A stretch of DNA of 64,000 nt from JAAXGX01 sp965221595. Its GTDB lineage: Bacteria; Acidobacteriota; Vicinamibacteria; Vicinamibacterales; UBA8438. Below, piece after piece: positions 36,101 through 48,100 of the stretch. The first letter of the stretch is position 1; every line of letters starts with the position of its first letter. The stretch is from assembly GCA_965221595.1 (NCBI GenBank), contig OZ244900.1:2666001-2730000 (forward strand), read 5' to 3'. The notes under the pieces are model-generated. The model saw only the letters and a program-made list of their open reading frames with translations, did no database searches and was not told the origin of the DNA. Made by a program: the position numbers and the translations under genes.

Positions 36101-39100
36101 GCCGTCTGCACCGCCGTCGGCGTCCCCGACAGCTGCCGGCTCGAACCCGTGAACGTCAGGCCCGCAGGAAGCGCCTCCGCGATGCTGTAGCTCAGCGTCC
36201 CGTTGCCGCCCGTCGCCTCAGGCAACGTCAGCGCCGTGATCGCTACGTCCTGCGTGTACACCTGCGCCGCTATCGTCGCGCTCCCGAAGCTCGGCGTCGC
36301 ATCGGCCTCGACGGTGATCGACAGAGTCAGCGTTGCCGTGTCCCCGTCTTCGTCCGTCACCGTGTAGGTGTAGTCCGTCGCCGTCTGGACCGCCGTCGGC
36401 GTCCCCGCCAACTGCCGGCTCGAAGCCGTGAACGTCAGACCCGCAGGCAGCGCCTCGGCAATGCTGTAGCTCAGCGTCCCGTTGCCACCCGTCGCCTCAG
36501 GCAGCGTCAGCGCCGTGATCGCCACGTCCTGCGTATACACCTGCGCCGGTATCGTGCTCGAACCGAAGTTCGGCGACGCGTCAACCTCGACCGTGATCGA
36601 CAAGGTCAGTGTGGCCGTGTCTCCGTCTTCGTCCGTCACCGTGTAGGTGTAGTCAGTGGCCCCCTGCACCGCCGTCGGCGTCCCCGCCAACTGCCGGCTC
36701 GAACCCGTGAACGTCAGGCCCGCAGGCAGAGCCTCCGTGATGCTGTAGCTCAGAGTCCCATTGCCGCCCGTCGCCTCAGGCAACGTCAGCGCCGTAATGG
36801 CCACGCGCTCCGTGTACACCTGCGCCGGTATCGTCGCGCTCCCGAAGCTCGGCGTCGCGTCGGCCTCGACCGTGATCGACAAGGGCAGCGTCGCCGTGTC
36901 TCCGTCTTCGTCCGTCACCGTGTAGGTGTAGTCCGTCGCCGTCTGCACCGCCGTCGGCGTCCCCGCCAGTTGCCGGCTCGACGCGGTGAACGTCAGACCC
37001 GCAGGCAGAGCCTCCTCGATGCTGTAGCTCAGCGTCCCGTTGCCACCCGTCGCCTCAGGTAACGTCAGCGCCGTGATCGCCACGCCCTCCGTGTACACCT
37101 GCGCCGCTATCGTCGCGCTCCCGAAGCTCGGCGACGCGTCGGCCTCGACCGTGATCGACAAGGGCAGCGTCGCCGTGTCCCCGTCTTCGTCGGTCACCGT
37201 GTAGGTGTAGTCCGTCGCCGTCTGCACCGCCGTCGGCGTCCCCGCCAGTTGCCGGCTCGACGCGGTGAACGTCAGACCCGCAGGCAGAGCCTCCTCGATG
37301 CTGTAGCTCAGCGTCCCGTTGCCGCCCGTCGCCTCAGGCAACGTCAGCGCCGTGATCGCCACGCCCTCCGTGTACACCTGCGCCGCTATTGTCGCGCTCC
37401 CGAAGCTCGGCGTCGCGTCGGCCTCGACCGTGATCGACAAGGGCAGCGTCGCCGTGTCTCCGTCTTCGTCCGTCACCGTGTAGGTGTAGTCCGTCGCCGT
37501 CTGCACCGTTGTCGGCGTCCCCGCCAACTGCCGGCTCGACGCGGTGAACGTCAGACCCGCAGGCAGAGCCTCCTCGATGCTGTAGCTCAGCGTCCCGTTG
37601 CCGCCCGTCGCCTCAGGCAACGTCAGCGCCGTGATCGCCACGCCCGCCGTGTACACCTGCGCCGCTATCGTCGCGCTCCCGAAGCTCGGCGCCGCATCCG
37701 CCTCGACCGTGATCGACAGGGCCAGCGTCGCCGTGTCTCCGTCTTCGTCCGTCACCGTGTAGGTGTAGTCCGTGGCTGTCTGGACCGCCGTGGGCGTCCC
37801 CGACAGCTGCCGGCTCGAAGCCGTGAACGTGAGCCCGGCCGGCAGCGCCTCGGCAATGCTGTAGCTCAGCGTCCCGTTGCCACCCGTCGCCTCAGGCAAC
37901 GTCAGCGCCGTGATCGCCACGCGTTCCGTGTACACCTGCGCCGGTATCGTGCTCGAACCGAAGCTCGGCGTCGCATCCGCCTCGACCGTGATCGACAGAG
38001 TCAGCGTCGCCGTATCCCCGTCGGCGTCCGTCACCGTGTAGGTGTAGTCGGTCGCCGTCTGCACCGCCGACGGCGTCCCCGACAACTGCCGGTTCGACTC
38101 GGTGAACGTCAGGCCCGCAGGCAGAGCCTCCGCGATGCTGTAGCTCAGCGTCCCGTTGCCGCCCGTCGCCTCCGGCAACGTCAACGCCGTGATCGCCACG
38201 TCCTGCGTGTACACCTGCGCCGGTATCGTGCTCGAACCGAAACTCGGCGTCGCGTCTGCCTCGACCGTGATCGACAAGGTCAGTGTGGCCGTGTCTCCGT
38301 CGGCGTCCGTAACCGTGTACGTGTAGTCCGTCGCCGTCTGGACCGCCCTCGGCCGCCCCGACAGCTGCCGGCTCGAAGCCGTGAATGTCAGACCCCCAGG
38401 CAGCGCCTCCGCGATGCTGTAGCTCAGCGTCCCGTTGCCACCCGTCGCCTCCGGCAACGTCAGCGCCGTAATGGCCACGCCCTCCGTGTACACCTGCGCC
38501 GGTATCGTGCTCGAACCGAAGCTCGGCGACGCATCCGCCTCGACCGTGATCGACAGGGTCAGCGTCGCCGTGTCCCCGTCTTCGTCGGTCACCGTGTAGG
38601 TGTAGTCCGTGGCTGTCTGCACCGCCCTCGGCTGACCCGACAGCTGCCGGCTCGAAGCCGTGAACGTCAGACCAGGAGGCAGCGCCTCCGCGATGCTGTA
38701 GCTCAGCGTCCCGTTGCCGCCCGTCGCCTCCGGAAGCGTCAACTCCGTAATGGTCACGCGATGCGTGTACACCTGCGCCGGTATCGTCGCGCTCCCGAAG
38801 CTCGGCGACGCATCCGCCTCGACCGTGATCGACAGGGTCAGCGTATCCGTGTCTCCGTCGGCGTCCGTCACCGTGTACGTGTAGTCCGTCGCACCCTGCA
38901 CCGCCGTCGGCGTCCCCGCCAACTGCCGGCTCGAACCGGTGAACGTCAGACCCGCAGGCAGCGCCTCGGCGATGCTGTAGCTCAGCGTCCCGTTGCCGCC
39001 CGTCGCCTCAGGCAACGTCAGCGCCGTAATCGCCACGCCCGCCGTGTACACCTGCGCCGGTATCGTCGCGCTCCCGAAGCTCGGCGAAGCATCCGCCTCG

Positions 39101-42100
39101 ACCGTGATCGACAGGGTCAGCGTATCCGTGTCTCCGTCGGCGTCGGTCACCGTGTAGGTATAGTCCGTCGCACCCTGCACCGCCGTCGGCGTCCCCGCCA
39201 ACTGCCGGCTCGAAGCCGTGAACGTCAGACCCGCAGGCAGCGTCTCGACGATGCTGTAGGTCAGCGTCCCGTTGCCGCCCTTCGCCTCAGGCAGCGTCAG
39301 CGCCGTAATCGCCACGCCCGCCGTGTACAACTGCGCCGGTATCGTGCTCGACACGAGGAGCGGCGATACGTCGTCCTCGACCGTGATCGACAGGGTCAGC
39401 GTCGCGGTATCCCCGTCTTCGTCCGTCACCGTGTACGTGTAGTTCGCCGCCCCCACCACCGCCGCCGGCGTCCCCGACAGCTGCCGGGTCGAAGCCGTGA
39501 ACGTCAGACCAGGAGGCAGCTTCTCGGCGATGCTGTAGCTCAGCGTCCCGTTGCCGCCCGTCGCTTCAGGAAGCGTCAGCGCCGTGATCGCCACGTCGTA
39601 CGTGTACACCTGCGCCGGTATCGTCGCGCTCCCGAAGCTCGGCGACGCATCCGCTTCGACCGTGATCGACAAGGTCAGCGTCGCCGTGTCTCCGTCGGCG
39701 TCCGTCACCGTGTAGGTGTAGTCCGTGGCTGTCTGAACTGTCGTCGGTGTCCCCGCCAACTGCCGGCTCGAACCCGTGAACGTCAGGCCCGCAGGCAGAG
39801 CCTCGGTGATGCTGTAGCTCAGCGTCCCGTTGCCGCCCGTCGCCTCAGGCAGCGTCAGCGCCGTGATGGCCACGTCCTTCGTGTACACCTGCGCCGGTAT
39901 CGTGCTCGAACCGAAGCTCGGCGACGCATCCGCCTCGACCGTGATCGACAGAGTCAGTGTGGCCGTGTCCCCGTCTTCGTCCGTCACCGTGTAGGTATAG
40001 TCCGTGGCTGTCTGGACTGCCCTCGGCTGCCCCGACAGCTGCCGGTTCGAAGCCGTGAACGTCAGACCAGGAGGCAGCGCCTCCGCGATGCTGTAGCTCA
40101 GCGTCCCGTTGCCGCCCGTCGCCTCAGGCAGCGTCAGCGCCGTAATGGTCACGCGCTCCGTGTACACCTGCGCCGGTATCGTCGCGCTCCCGAAGCTCGG
40201 CGAAGCATCCGCCTCGACCGTGATCGACAGGGTCAGCGTCTCCGTGTCCCCGTCTTCGTCGGTCACCGTGTAGGTGTAGTCCGTCGCACCCTGCACCGTC
40301 GTCGGCGTCCCCGCCAGCTGCCGGCTCGAACCGGTGAACGTCAGACCCGCAGGCAGCGCCTCGGCGATGCTGTAGCTCAGCGTCCCGTTGCCACCCGTCG
40401 CCTCAGGCAACGTCAGCGCCGTGATCGCCACGCCCGCCGTGTACACCTGCGCCGGTATCGTCGCGCTCCCGAAGCTCGGCGTCGCGTCCGCCTCGACCGT
40501 GATCGACAGGGTCAGTGTGGCCGTGTCACCGTCGGCGTCGGTCACCGTATACGTGTAGTCCGCCGCTGTCTGGACTGCCGTGGGCGTCCCCGCCAACTGC
40601 CGACTCGACCCCGTGAACGTCAGACCCGCAGGCAGCGTCTCGACGATGCTGTAGGTCAGCGTCCCGTTGCCGCCCTTCGCCTCAGGAAGAGTCAGCGCCG
40701 TAATCGCCACGCCCGCCGTGTACACCTGCGCCGGTATCGTGCTCGACTCGAAGCTCGGCGATACGTCGTCCTCGACCGTGATCGACAGGGTCAGCGTCGC
40801 CGTGTCACCGTCGGCGTCCGTCACCGTGTAGGTGTAGTTCGCCGCCGCCACCACCGCCGCCGGCGTCCCCGACAGCTGCCGGGTCGAAGCCGTGAACGTC
40901 AGACCGGGAGGCAGCTTCTCGGCGATGCTGTAGCTCAGCGTCCCGTTGCCGCCCGTCGCCTCAGGCAGCGTCAGCGCCGTAATCGCCACGTCGTACGTGT
41001 ACACCTGCGCCGGTATCGTCGCGCTCCCGAAGCTCGGCGACGCATCCGCCTCGACCGTGATCGACAGGGTCAACGTGGCCGTGTCCCCGTCGGCGTCGGT
41101 CACCGTGTAGGTGTAGTCCGTCGCCGTCTGGACCCCCGTAGGCGTCCCCGCCAGCTGCCGGGTCGAAGCCGTGAACGTCAGACCCGCAGGCAGAGCCTCC
41201 TCGATGCTGTAGCTCAGCGTCCCGTTGCCCCCCGTCGCTTCAGGCAACGTCAGCGCCGTGATCGCCACGTCCTGCGTGTACACCTGCGCCGGTATCGTGC
41301 TCGAACCGAAGCTCGGCGTCGCGTCTGCCTCGACCGTGATCGACAAGGTCAGTGTGGCCGTGTCTCCGTCGCCGTCCGTAACCGTGTAGGTGTAGTCCGT
41401 GGCCGTCTGGACCGCCCTCGGCCGCCCCGACAGCTGCCGGCTCGAAGCCGTGAACGTCAGACCCCCAGGCAGCGCCTCCGCGATGCTGTAGGTCAGCGTC
41501 CCGTTGCCACCCGTCGCCTCCGGCAACGTCAGCGCCGTGATGGCCACGCCCTCCGTGTACACCTGCGCCGGTATCGTCGCGCTCCCGAAGCTCGGCGACG
41601 CATCCGCCTCCACCGTGATCGACAGGGTCAGTGTCGCCGTGTCCCCGTCTTCGTCGGTCACCGTGTAGGTGTAGTCCGCCGCCGTCTGCACCGCCCTCGG
41701 CTGACCCGACAGCTGCCGGCTCGAAGCCGTGAACGTCAGACCAGGAGGCAGAGCCTCCGCGATGCTGTAGGTCAGCGTCCCGTTGCCGCCCGTCGCCTCC
41801 GGAAGCGTCAACTCCGTAATGGTCACGCGATGCGTGTACACCTGCGCCGGTATCGTCGCGCTCCCGAAGCTCGGCGACGCATCCGCCTCGACCGTGATCG
41901 ACAGGGTCAGCGTCTCCGTGTCTCCGTCGGCGTCCGTAACCGTGTAGGTATAGTCCGTCGCACCCTGCACCGCCGTCGGCGTCCCCGCCAACTGCCGGCT
42001 CGAACCGGTGAACGTCAGACCCGCAGGCAGCGCCTCCGCGATGCTGTAGCTCAGCGTCCCGTTGCCACCCGTCGCCTCAGGCAACGTCAGCGCCGTGATC

Positions 42101-45100
42101 GCCACGCCCGCCGTGTACACCTGCGCCGGTATCGTCGCGCTCCCGAAGCTCGGCGAAGCATCCGCCTCGACCGTGATCGACAGGGTCAGCGTATCCGTGT
42201 CTCCGTCGGCGTCGGTCACCGTGTAGGTATAGTCCGTCGCACCCTGCACCGCCGTCGGCGTCCCCGCCAACTGCCGGCTCGAAGCCGTGAACGTCAGACC
42301 CGCAGGCAGCGCCTCGACGATGCTGTAGGTCAGCGTCCCGTTGCCGCCCTTCGCCTCAGGCAGCGTCAGCGCCGTAATCGCCACGCCCGCCGTGTACAAC
42401 TGCGCCGGTATCGTGCTCGACACGAGGAGCGGCGATACGTCGTCCTCGACCGTGATCGACAGAGTCAGCGTCGCGGTATCCCCGTCTTCGTCCGTCACCG
42501 TGTACGTGTAGTTCGCCGCCCCCACCACCGCCGCCGGCGTCCCCGACAGCTGCCGGCTCGAAGCCGTGAACGTCAGACCAGGAGGCAGCTTCTCCGCAAT
42601 GCTGTAGCTCAGCGTCCCGTTGCCGCCCGTCGCTTCCGGCAGCGTCAGCGCCGTAATCGCCACGTCGTACGTGTACACCTGCGCCGGTATCGTCGCGCTC
42701 CCAAAGCTCGGCGAAGCATCCGCTTCGACCGTGATCGACAAGGTCAGCGTCGCCGTGTCTCCGTCGGCGTCCGTCACCGTGTAGGTGTAGTCCGTCGCAC
42801 CCTGCACCGTCGTCGGCGTCCCCGCCAGCTGCCGGTTCGAACCGGTGAACGTCAGACCCGCAGGCAGAGCCTCGGTGATGCTGTAGGTCAGTGTCCCGTT
42901 GCCGCCCGTCGCCTCAGGCAACGTCAGCGCGGTGATGGCCACGTCCTTCGTGTACACCTGCGCCGGTATCGTGCTCGAGCCGAAGCTGGGCGTCGCATCG
43001 GCCTCGACCGTGATCGACAGAGTCAGCGTCGCCGTATCCCCGTCTTCGTCCGTCACCGTGTAGGTGTAGTCCGTGGCTGTCTGCACCGCCCTCGGCTGAC
43101 CCGACAGCTGCCGGTTCGAAGCCGTGAACGTCAGACCAGGAGGCAGAGCCTCCGCGATGCTGTAGGTCAGCGTCCCGTTGCCGCCCGTCGCCTCAGGCAG
43201 CGTCAACTCCGTAATGGTCACGCGCTCCGTGTACACCTGCGCCGGTATCGTGCTCGACCCAAAGCTCGGAGACGCGTCGGCCTCGACCGTGATCGACAGG
43301 GTCAGCGTCTCCGTGTCTCCGTCGGCGTCCGTCACCGTGTAGGTATAGTCCGTCGCGGTCTGGACCGTCGTCGGCGTCCCCGCCAGCTGCCGGCTCGAAC
43401 CGGTGAACGTCAGACCCGCCGGCAGCGCCTCCGCGATGCTGTAGCTCAGCGTCCCGTTGCCGCCCGTCGCCTCAGGCAACGTCAGCGCCGTGATCGCCAC
43501 GCCCGCCGTGTACACCTGCGCCGGTATCGTCGCGCTCCCAAAGCTCGGCGTCGCGTCCGCCTCGACCGTGATCGACAGGGTCAGCGTCGCCGTGTCTCCG
43601 TCGGCGTCGGTCACCGTATACGTGTAGTCCGCCGCTGTCTGGACTGCCGTGGGCGTCCCCGCCAACTGCCGACTCGACCCCGTGAACGTCAGACCCGCAG
43701 GCAGCGTCTCGGCGATGCTGTAGGTCAGCGTCCCGTTGCCGCCCTTCGCCTCAGGAAGAGTCAGCGCCGTAATCGCCACGCCCGCCGTGTACACCTGCGC
43801 CGGTATCGTGCTCGACTCGAAGCTCGGCGATACGTCGTCCTCGACCGTGATCGACAGGGTCAGCGTCGCCGTATCCCCGTCGGCGTCCGTCACCGTGTAG
43901 GTGTAGTTCGCCGCCGCCACCACCGCCGCCGGCGTCCCCGACAGCTGCCGGGTCGAAGCCGTGAACGTCAGACCAGGAGGCAGCTTCTCCGCAATGCTGT
44001 AGCTCAGCGTCCCGTTGCCGCCCGTCGCCTCAGGAAGCGTCAGCGCCGTAATCGCCACGTCGTACGTGTACACCTGCGCCGGTATCGTCGCGCTCCCGAA
44101 GCTCGGCGACGCATCCGCCTCGACCGTGATCGACAGGGTCAACGTGGCCGTGTCCCCGTCGCCGTCGGTCACCGTGTAGGTGTAGTCCGTCGCTGTCTGA
44201 ACTGTCGTCGGTGTCCCCGCCAGCTGCCGGCTCGACCCGGTGAACGTCAGGCCCGCAGGCAGAGCCTCGGCGATGCTGTAGCTGAGTGTCCCGTTGCCCC
44301 CGGTCGCTTCCGGCAACGTCAGCGCCGTGATCGCCACGTCCTGCGTGTAGACCTGCGCCGGTATCGTGCTCGAACCGAAGCTGGGCGATGCATCGGCCTC
44401 GACCGTGATCGACAGGGTCAGTGTCGCCGTGTCTCCGTCGGCGTCCGTCACCGTGTAGGTGTAGTCCGTCGCCGTCTGCACCGCCCTCGGCTGACCCGAC
44501 AGCTGCCGGTTCGAAGCCGTGAACGTCAGACCAGGAGGCAGCGCCTCCGCGATGCTGTAGCTCAGCGTCCCGTTGCCGCCCGTCGCCTCAGGCAGCGTCA
44601 GCGCCGTAATGGTCACGCGCTCCGTGTACACCTGCGCCGGTATCGTGCTCGACCCAAAGCTCGGAGACGCATCCGCCTCGACCGTGATCGACAGGGTCAG
44701 CGTCGACGTGTCTCCGTCGGCGTCTGTAACCGTGTAGGTATAGTCCGTCGCGGTCTGGACCGTCGTCGGCGTCCCCGCCAGCTGCCGGCTCGAATCGGTG
44801 AACGTCAGGCCCGCAGGCAGCGCCTCCGCGATGCTGTAGCTCAGCGTCCCGTTGCCGCCCGTCGCCTCCGGCAACGTCAGCGCCGTGATCGCCAAGTCCT
44901 TCGTGTAGACCTGCGCCGCTATCGTCGCGCTCCCGAAGCTGGGCGTCGCGTCCGCCTCGACCGTGATCGACAGAGTCAGCGTCTCCGTGTCTCCGTCGGC
45001 GTCCGTCACCGTGTACGTGTAGTCCGTCGCACCCTGCACCGTCGTCGGCGTCCCCGCCAACTGCCGGGTCGAAGCCGTGAACGTCAGACCCGCAGGCAGA

Positions 45101-48100
45101 GCCTCCGCGATGCTGTAGCTCAGCGTCCCGTTGCCGCCCTTCGCCTCAGGCAGCGTCAGCGCCGTAATCGCCACGCCCTGCGTGTACACCTGCGCCGGTA
45201 TCGTGCTCGACTCGAAGCTCGGCGATACGTCGTCCTCGACCGTGATCGACAGGGTCAGCGTCGCCGTATCCCCGTCGGCGTCCGTAACCGTGTACGTGTA
45301 GTTCGCCGCCGCCACCACCGCCGCCGGCGTCCCCGACAGCTGCCGGGTCGAAGCCGTGAACGTCAGACCAGGAGGCAGCTTCTCGGCGATGCTGTAGCTC
45401 AGCGTCCCGTTGCCGCCCGTCGCCTCAGGCAGCGTCAGCGCCGTGATCGCCACGTCGTACGTGTACACCTGCGCCGGTATCGTCGCGCTCCCGAAGCTCG
45501 GCGAAGCATCCGCTTCGACCGTGATCGACAAGGTCAGCGTCGCCGTGTCTCCGTCGGCGTCCGTCACGGTGTAGGTGTAGTCCGTGGCCGTCTGCACCGC
45601 CGTCGGCGTCCCCGCCAGCTGCCGGTTCGACCCGGTGAACGTCAGACCCGCAGGCAGAGCCTCGGTGATGCTGTAGGTCAGTGTCCCGTTGCCGCCCGTC
45701 GCCTCAGGAAGCGTCAGCGCCGTAATCGCCACGTCCTGCGTGTACACCTGCGCCGGTATCGTGCTCGAACCGAAGCTCGGCGTCGCATCCGCCTCGACCG
45801 TGATCGACAGGGTCAGTGTGGCCGTATCGCCGTCGGCGTCCGTAACCGTGTACGTGTAGTCAGTCGCCGTCTGGACCGTCGTCGGCGTTCCCGACAGCTG
45901 GCGGTTCGACCCGGTGAACGTCAAACCCCCAGGTAGCGCCTCGGCGATGCTGTAGGTCAGCGTCCCGTTACCGCCCGTCGCTTCCGGCAGCGTCAGCGCC
46001 GCAATCGCCACGCCCTGCGTATAGACCTGCGCGGCTATCGTGCTCGAACCGAAGCTCGGCGATGCATCCGCCTCGACCGTGATCGACAGGGTCAGTGTGG
46101 CCGTGTCCCCGTCGGCGTCCGTAACCGTGTAGGTGTAGTCCGTGGCCGTCTGGACCGCCGTGGGCGTTCCCGCCAGCTGGCGGTTCGACCCGGTGAACGT
46201 GAGCCCGACAGGCAGCGTCTCGACGATGCTGTAGGTCAGCGTCCCGTTGCCGCCCGTCGCCTCAGGCAACGTCAGCGCCGCAATCGCCACGTCCTGCGTG
46301 TAGACCTGCGCGGCTATCGTGCTCGAACCGAAACTCGGCGATGCATCCGCCTCGACCGTGATCGACAGGGTCAGTGTGGCCGTGTCCCCGTCGGCGTCCG
46401 TCACCGTGTAGGTGTAGTCCGTCGCCGTCTGGACTGCGGTCGGCGTCCCCGACAGCTGCCGGCTCGACCCGGTGAACGTCAGGCCCGCAGGCAGTGCCTC
46501 GGCGATGCTGTAGCTCAGCGTCCCGTTGCCCCCGGTCGCTTCCGGCAACGTCAGCGCCGTGATCGCCACGTCCTGCGTGTAGACCTGCGCCGGTATCGTG
46601 CTCGAGCCGAAGCTGGGCGTCGCATCGGCCTCGACCGTGATCGACAGAGTCAGTGTGGCCGTGTCCCCGTCTTCGTCGGTCACCGTGTAGGTGTAGTCCG
46701 TGGCTGTCTGCACCGCCCTCGGCTGACCCGACAGCTGCCGGTTCGAAGCCGTGAACGTCAGACCAGGAGGCAGCGCCTCCGCGATGCTGTAGCTCAGCGT
46801 CCCGTTGCCGCCCGTCGCCTCAGGCAGCGTCAGCGCCGTAATGGTCACGCGCTCCGTGTACACCTGCGCCGGTATCGTGCTCGACCCAAAGCTCGGAGAC
46901 GCATCCGCCTCGACCGTGATCGACAGGGTCAGCGTCGACGTGTCTCCGTCGGCGTCTGTAACCGTGTAGGTATAGTCCGTCGCGGTCTGGACCGTCGTCG
47001 GCGTCCCCGCCAGCTGCCGGCTCGAATCGGTGAACGTCAGGCCCGCAGGCAGCGCCTCCGCGATGCTGTAGCTCAGCGTCCCGTTGCCGCCCGTCGCCTC
47101 AGGCAACGTCAGCGCCGTGATCGCCACGCCCGCCGTGTACACCTGCGCCGGTATCGTCGCGCTCCCGAAGCTCGGCGTCGCGTCCGCCTCGACCGTGATC
47201 GACAGAGTCAGCGTCTCCGTGTCTCCGTCGGCGTCCGTCACCGTGTACGTGTAGTCCGTCGCACCCTGCACCGTCGTCGGCGTCCCCGCCAACTGCCGGG
47301 TCGAAGCCGTGAACGTCAGACCCGCAGGCAGAGCCTCCGCGATGCTGTAGCTCAGCGTCCCGTTGCCGCCCTTCGCCTCAGGCAGCGTCAGCGCCGTAAT
47401 CGCCACGCCCTGCGTGTACACCTGCGCCGGTATCGTGCTCGACTCGAAGCTCGGCGATACGTCGTCCTCGACCGTGATCGACAGGGTCAGCGTCGCCGTA
47501 TCCCCGTCGGCGTCCGTAACCGTGTACGTGTAGTTCGCCGCCGCCACCACCGCCGCCGGCGTCCCCGACAGCTGCCGGGTCGAAGCCGTGAACGTCAGAC
47601 CAGGAGGCAGCTTCTCGGCGATGCTGTAGCTCAGCGTCCCGTTGCCGCCCGTCGCTTCAGGCAGCGTCAGCGCCGTGATGGCCACGTCGTACGTGTACAC
47701 CTGCGCCGGTATCGTCGCGCTCCCGAAGCTCGGCGATACGTCGTCCTCGACCGTGATCGACAAGGTCAGCGTGGCCGTATCCCCGTCGTCGTCGGTCACC
47801 GTGTAGGTGTAGTCCGTGGCAGTCTGGACCGTCGTCGGTGTCCCGGACAGCTGCCGGCTCGAACCCGTGAACGTCAGACCCGCAGGCAGCGCCTCGGCGA
47901 TGCTGTAGCTCAGCGTCCCGTTGCCACCCGTCGCCTCCGGCAGCGTCAACGCTGTGATTGCCACGTCCTTCGTATAGACCTGCGCGGCTATCGTCGCGCT
48001 CCCGAAGCTGGGCGATACGTCGTCCTCGACCGTGATCGACAGGGTCAGTGTGGCCGTATCTCCGTCATCGTCGGTCACCGTGTAGGTGTAGTCCGTCGCA

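Noticed and set aside
37249..45936. A 2,895-codon open frame on the plus strand through the repeat array
   Set aside because: It is antisense to the giant gene. The translation is an Arg/Gln/Val-rich repeat with no signal, domain or start signal of its own. It stays open only because the 279-bp unit has no stop in that frame.
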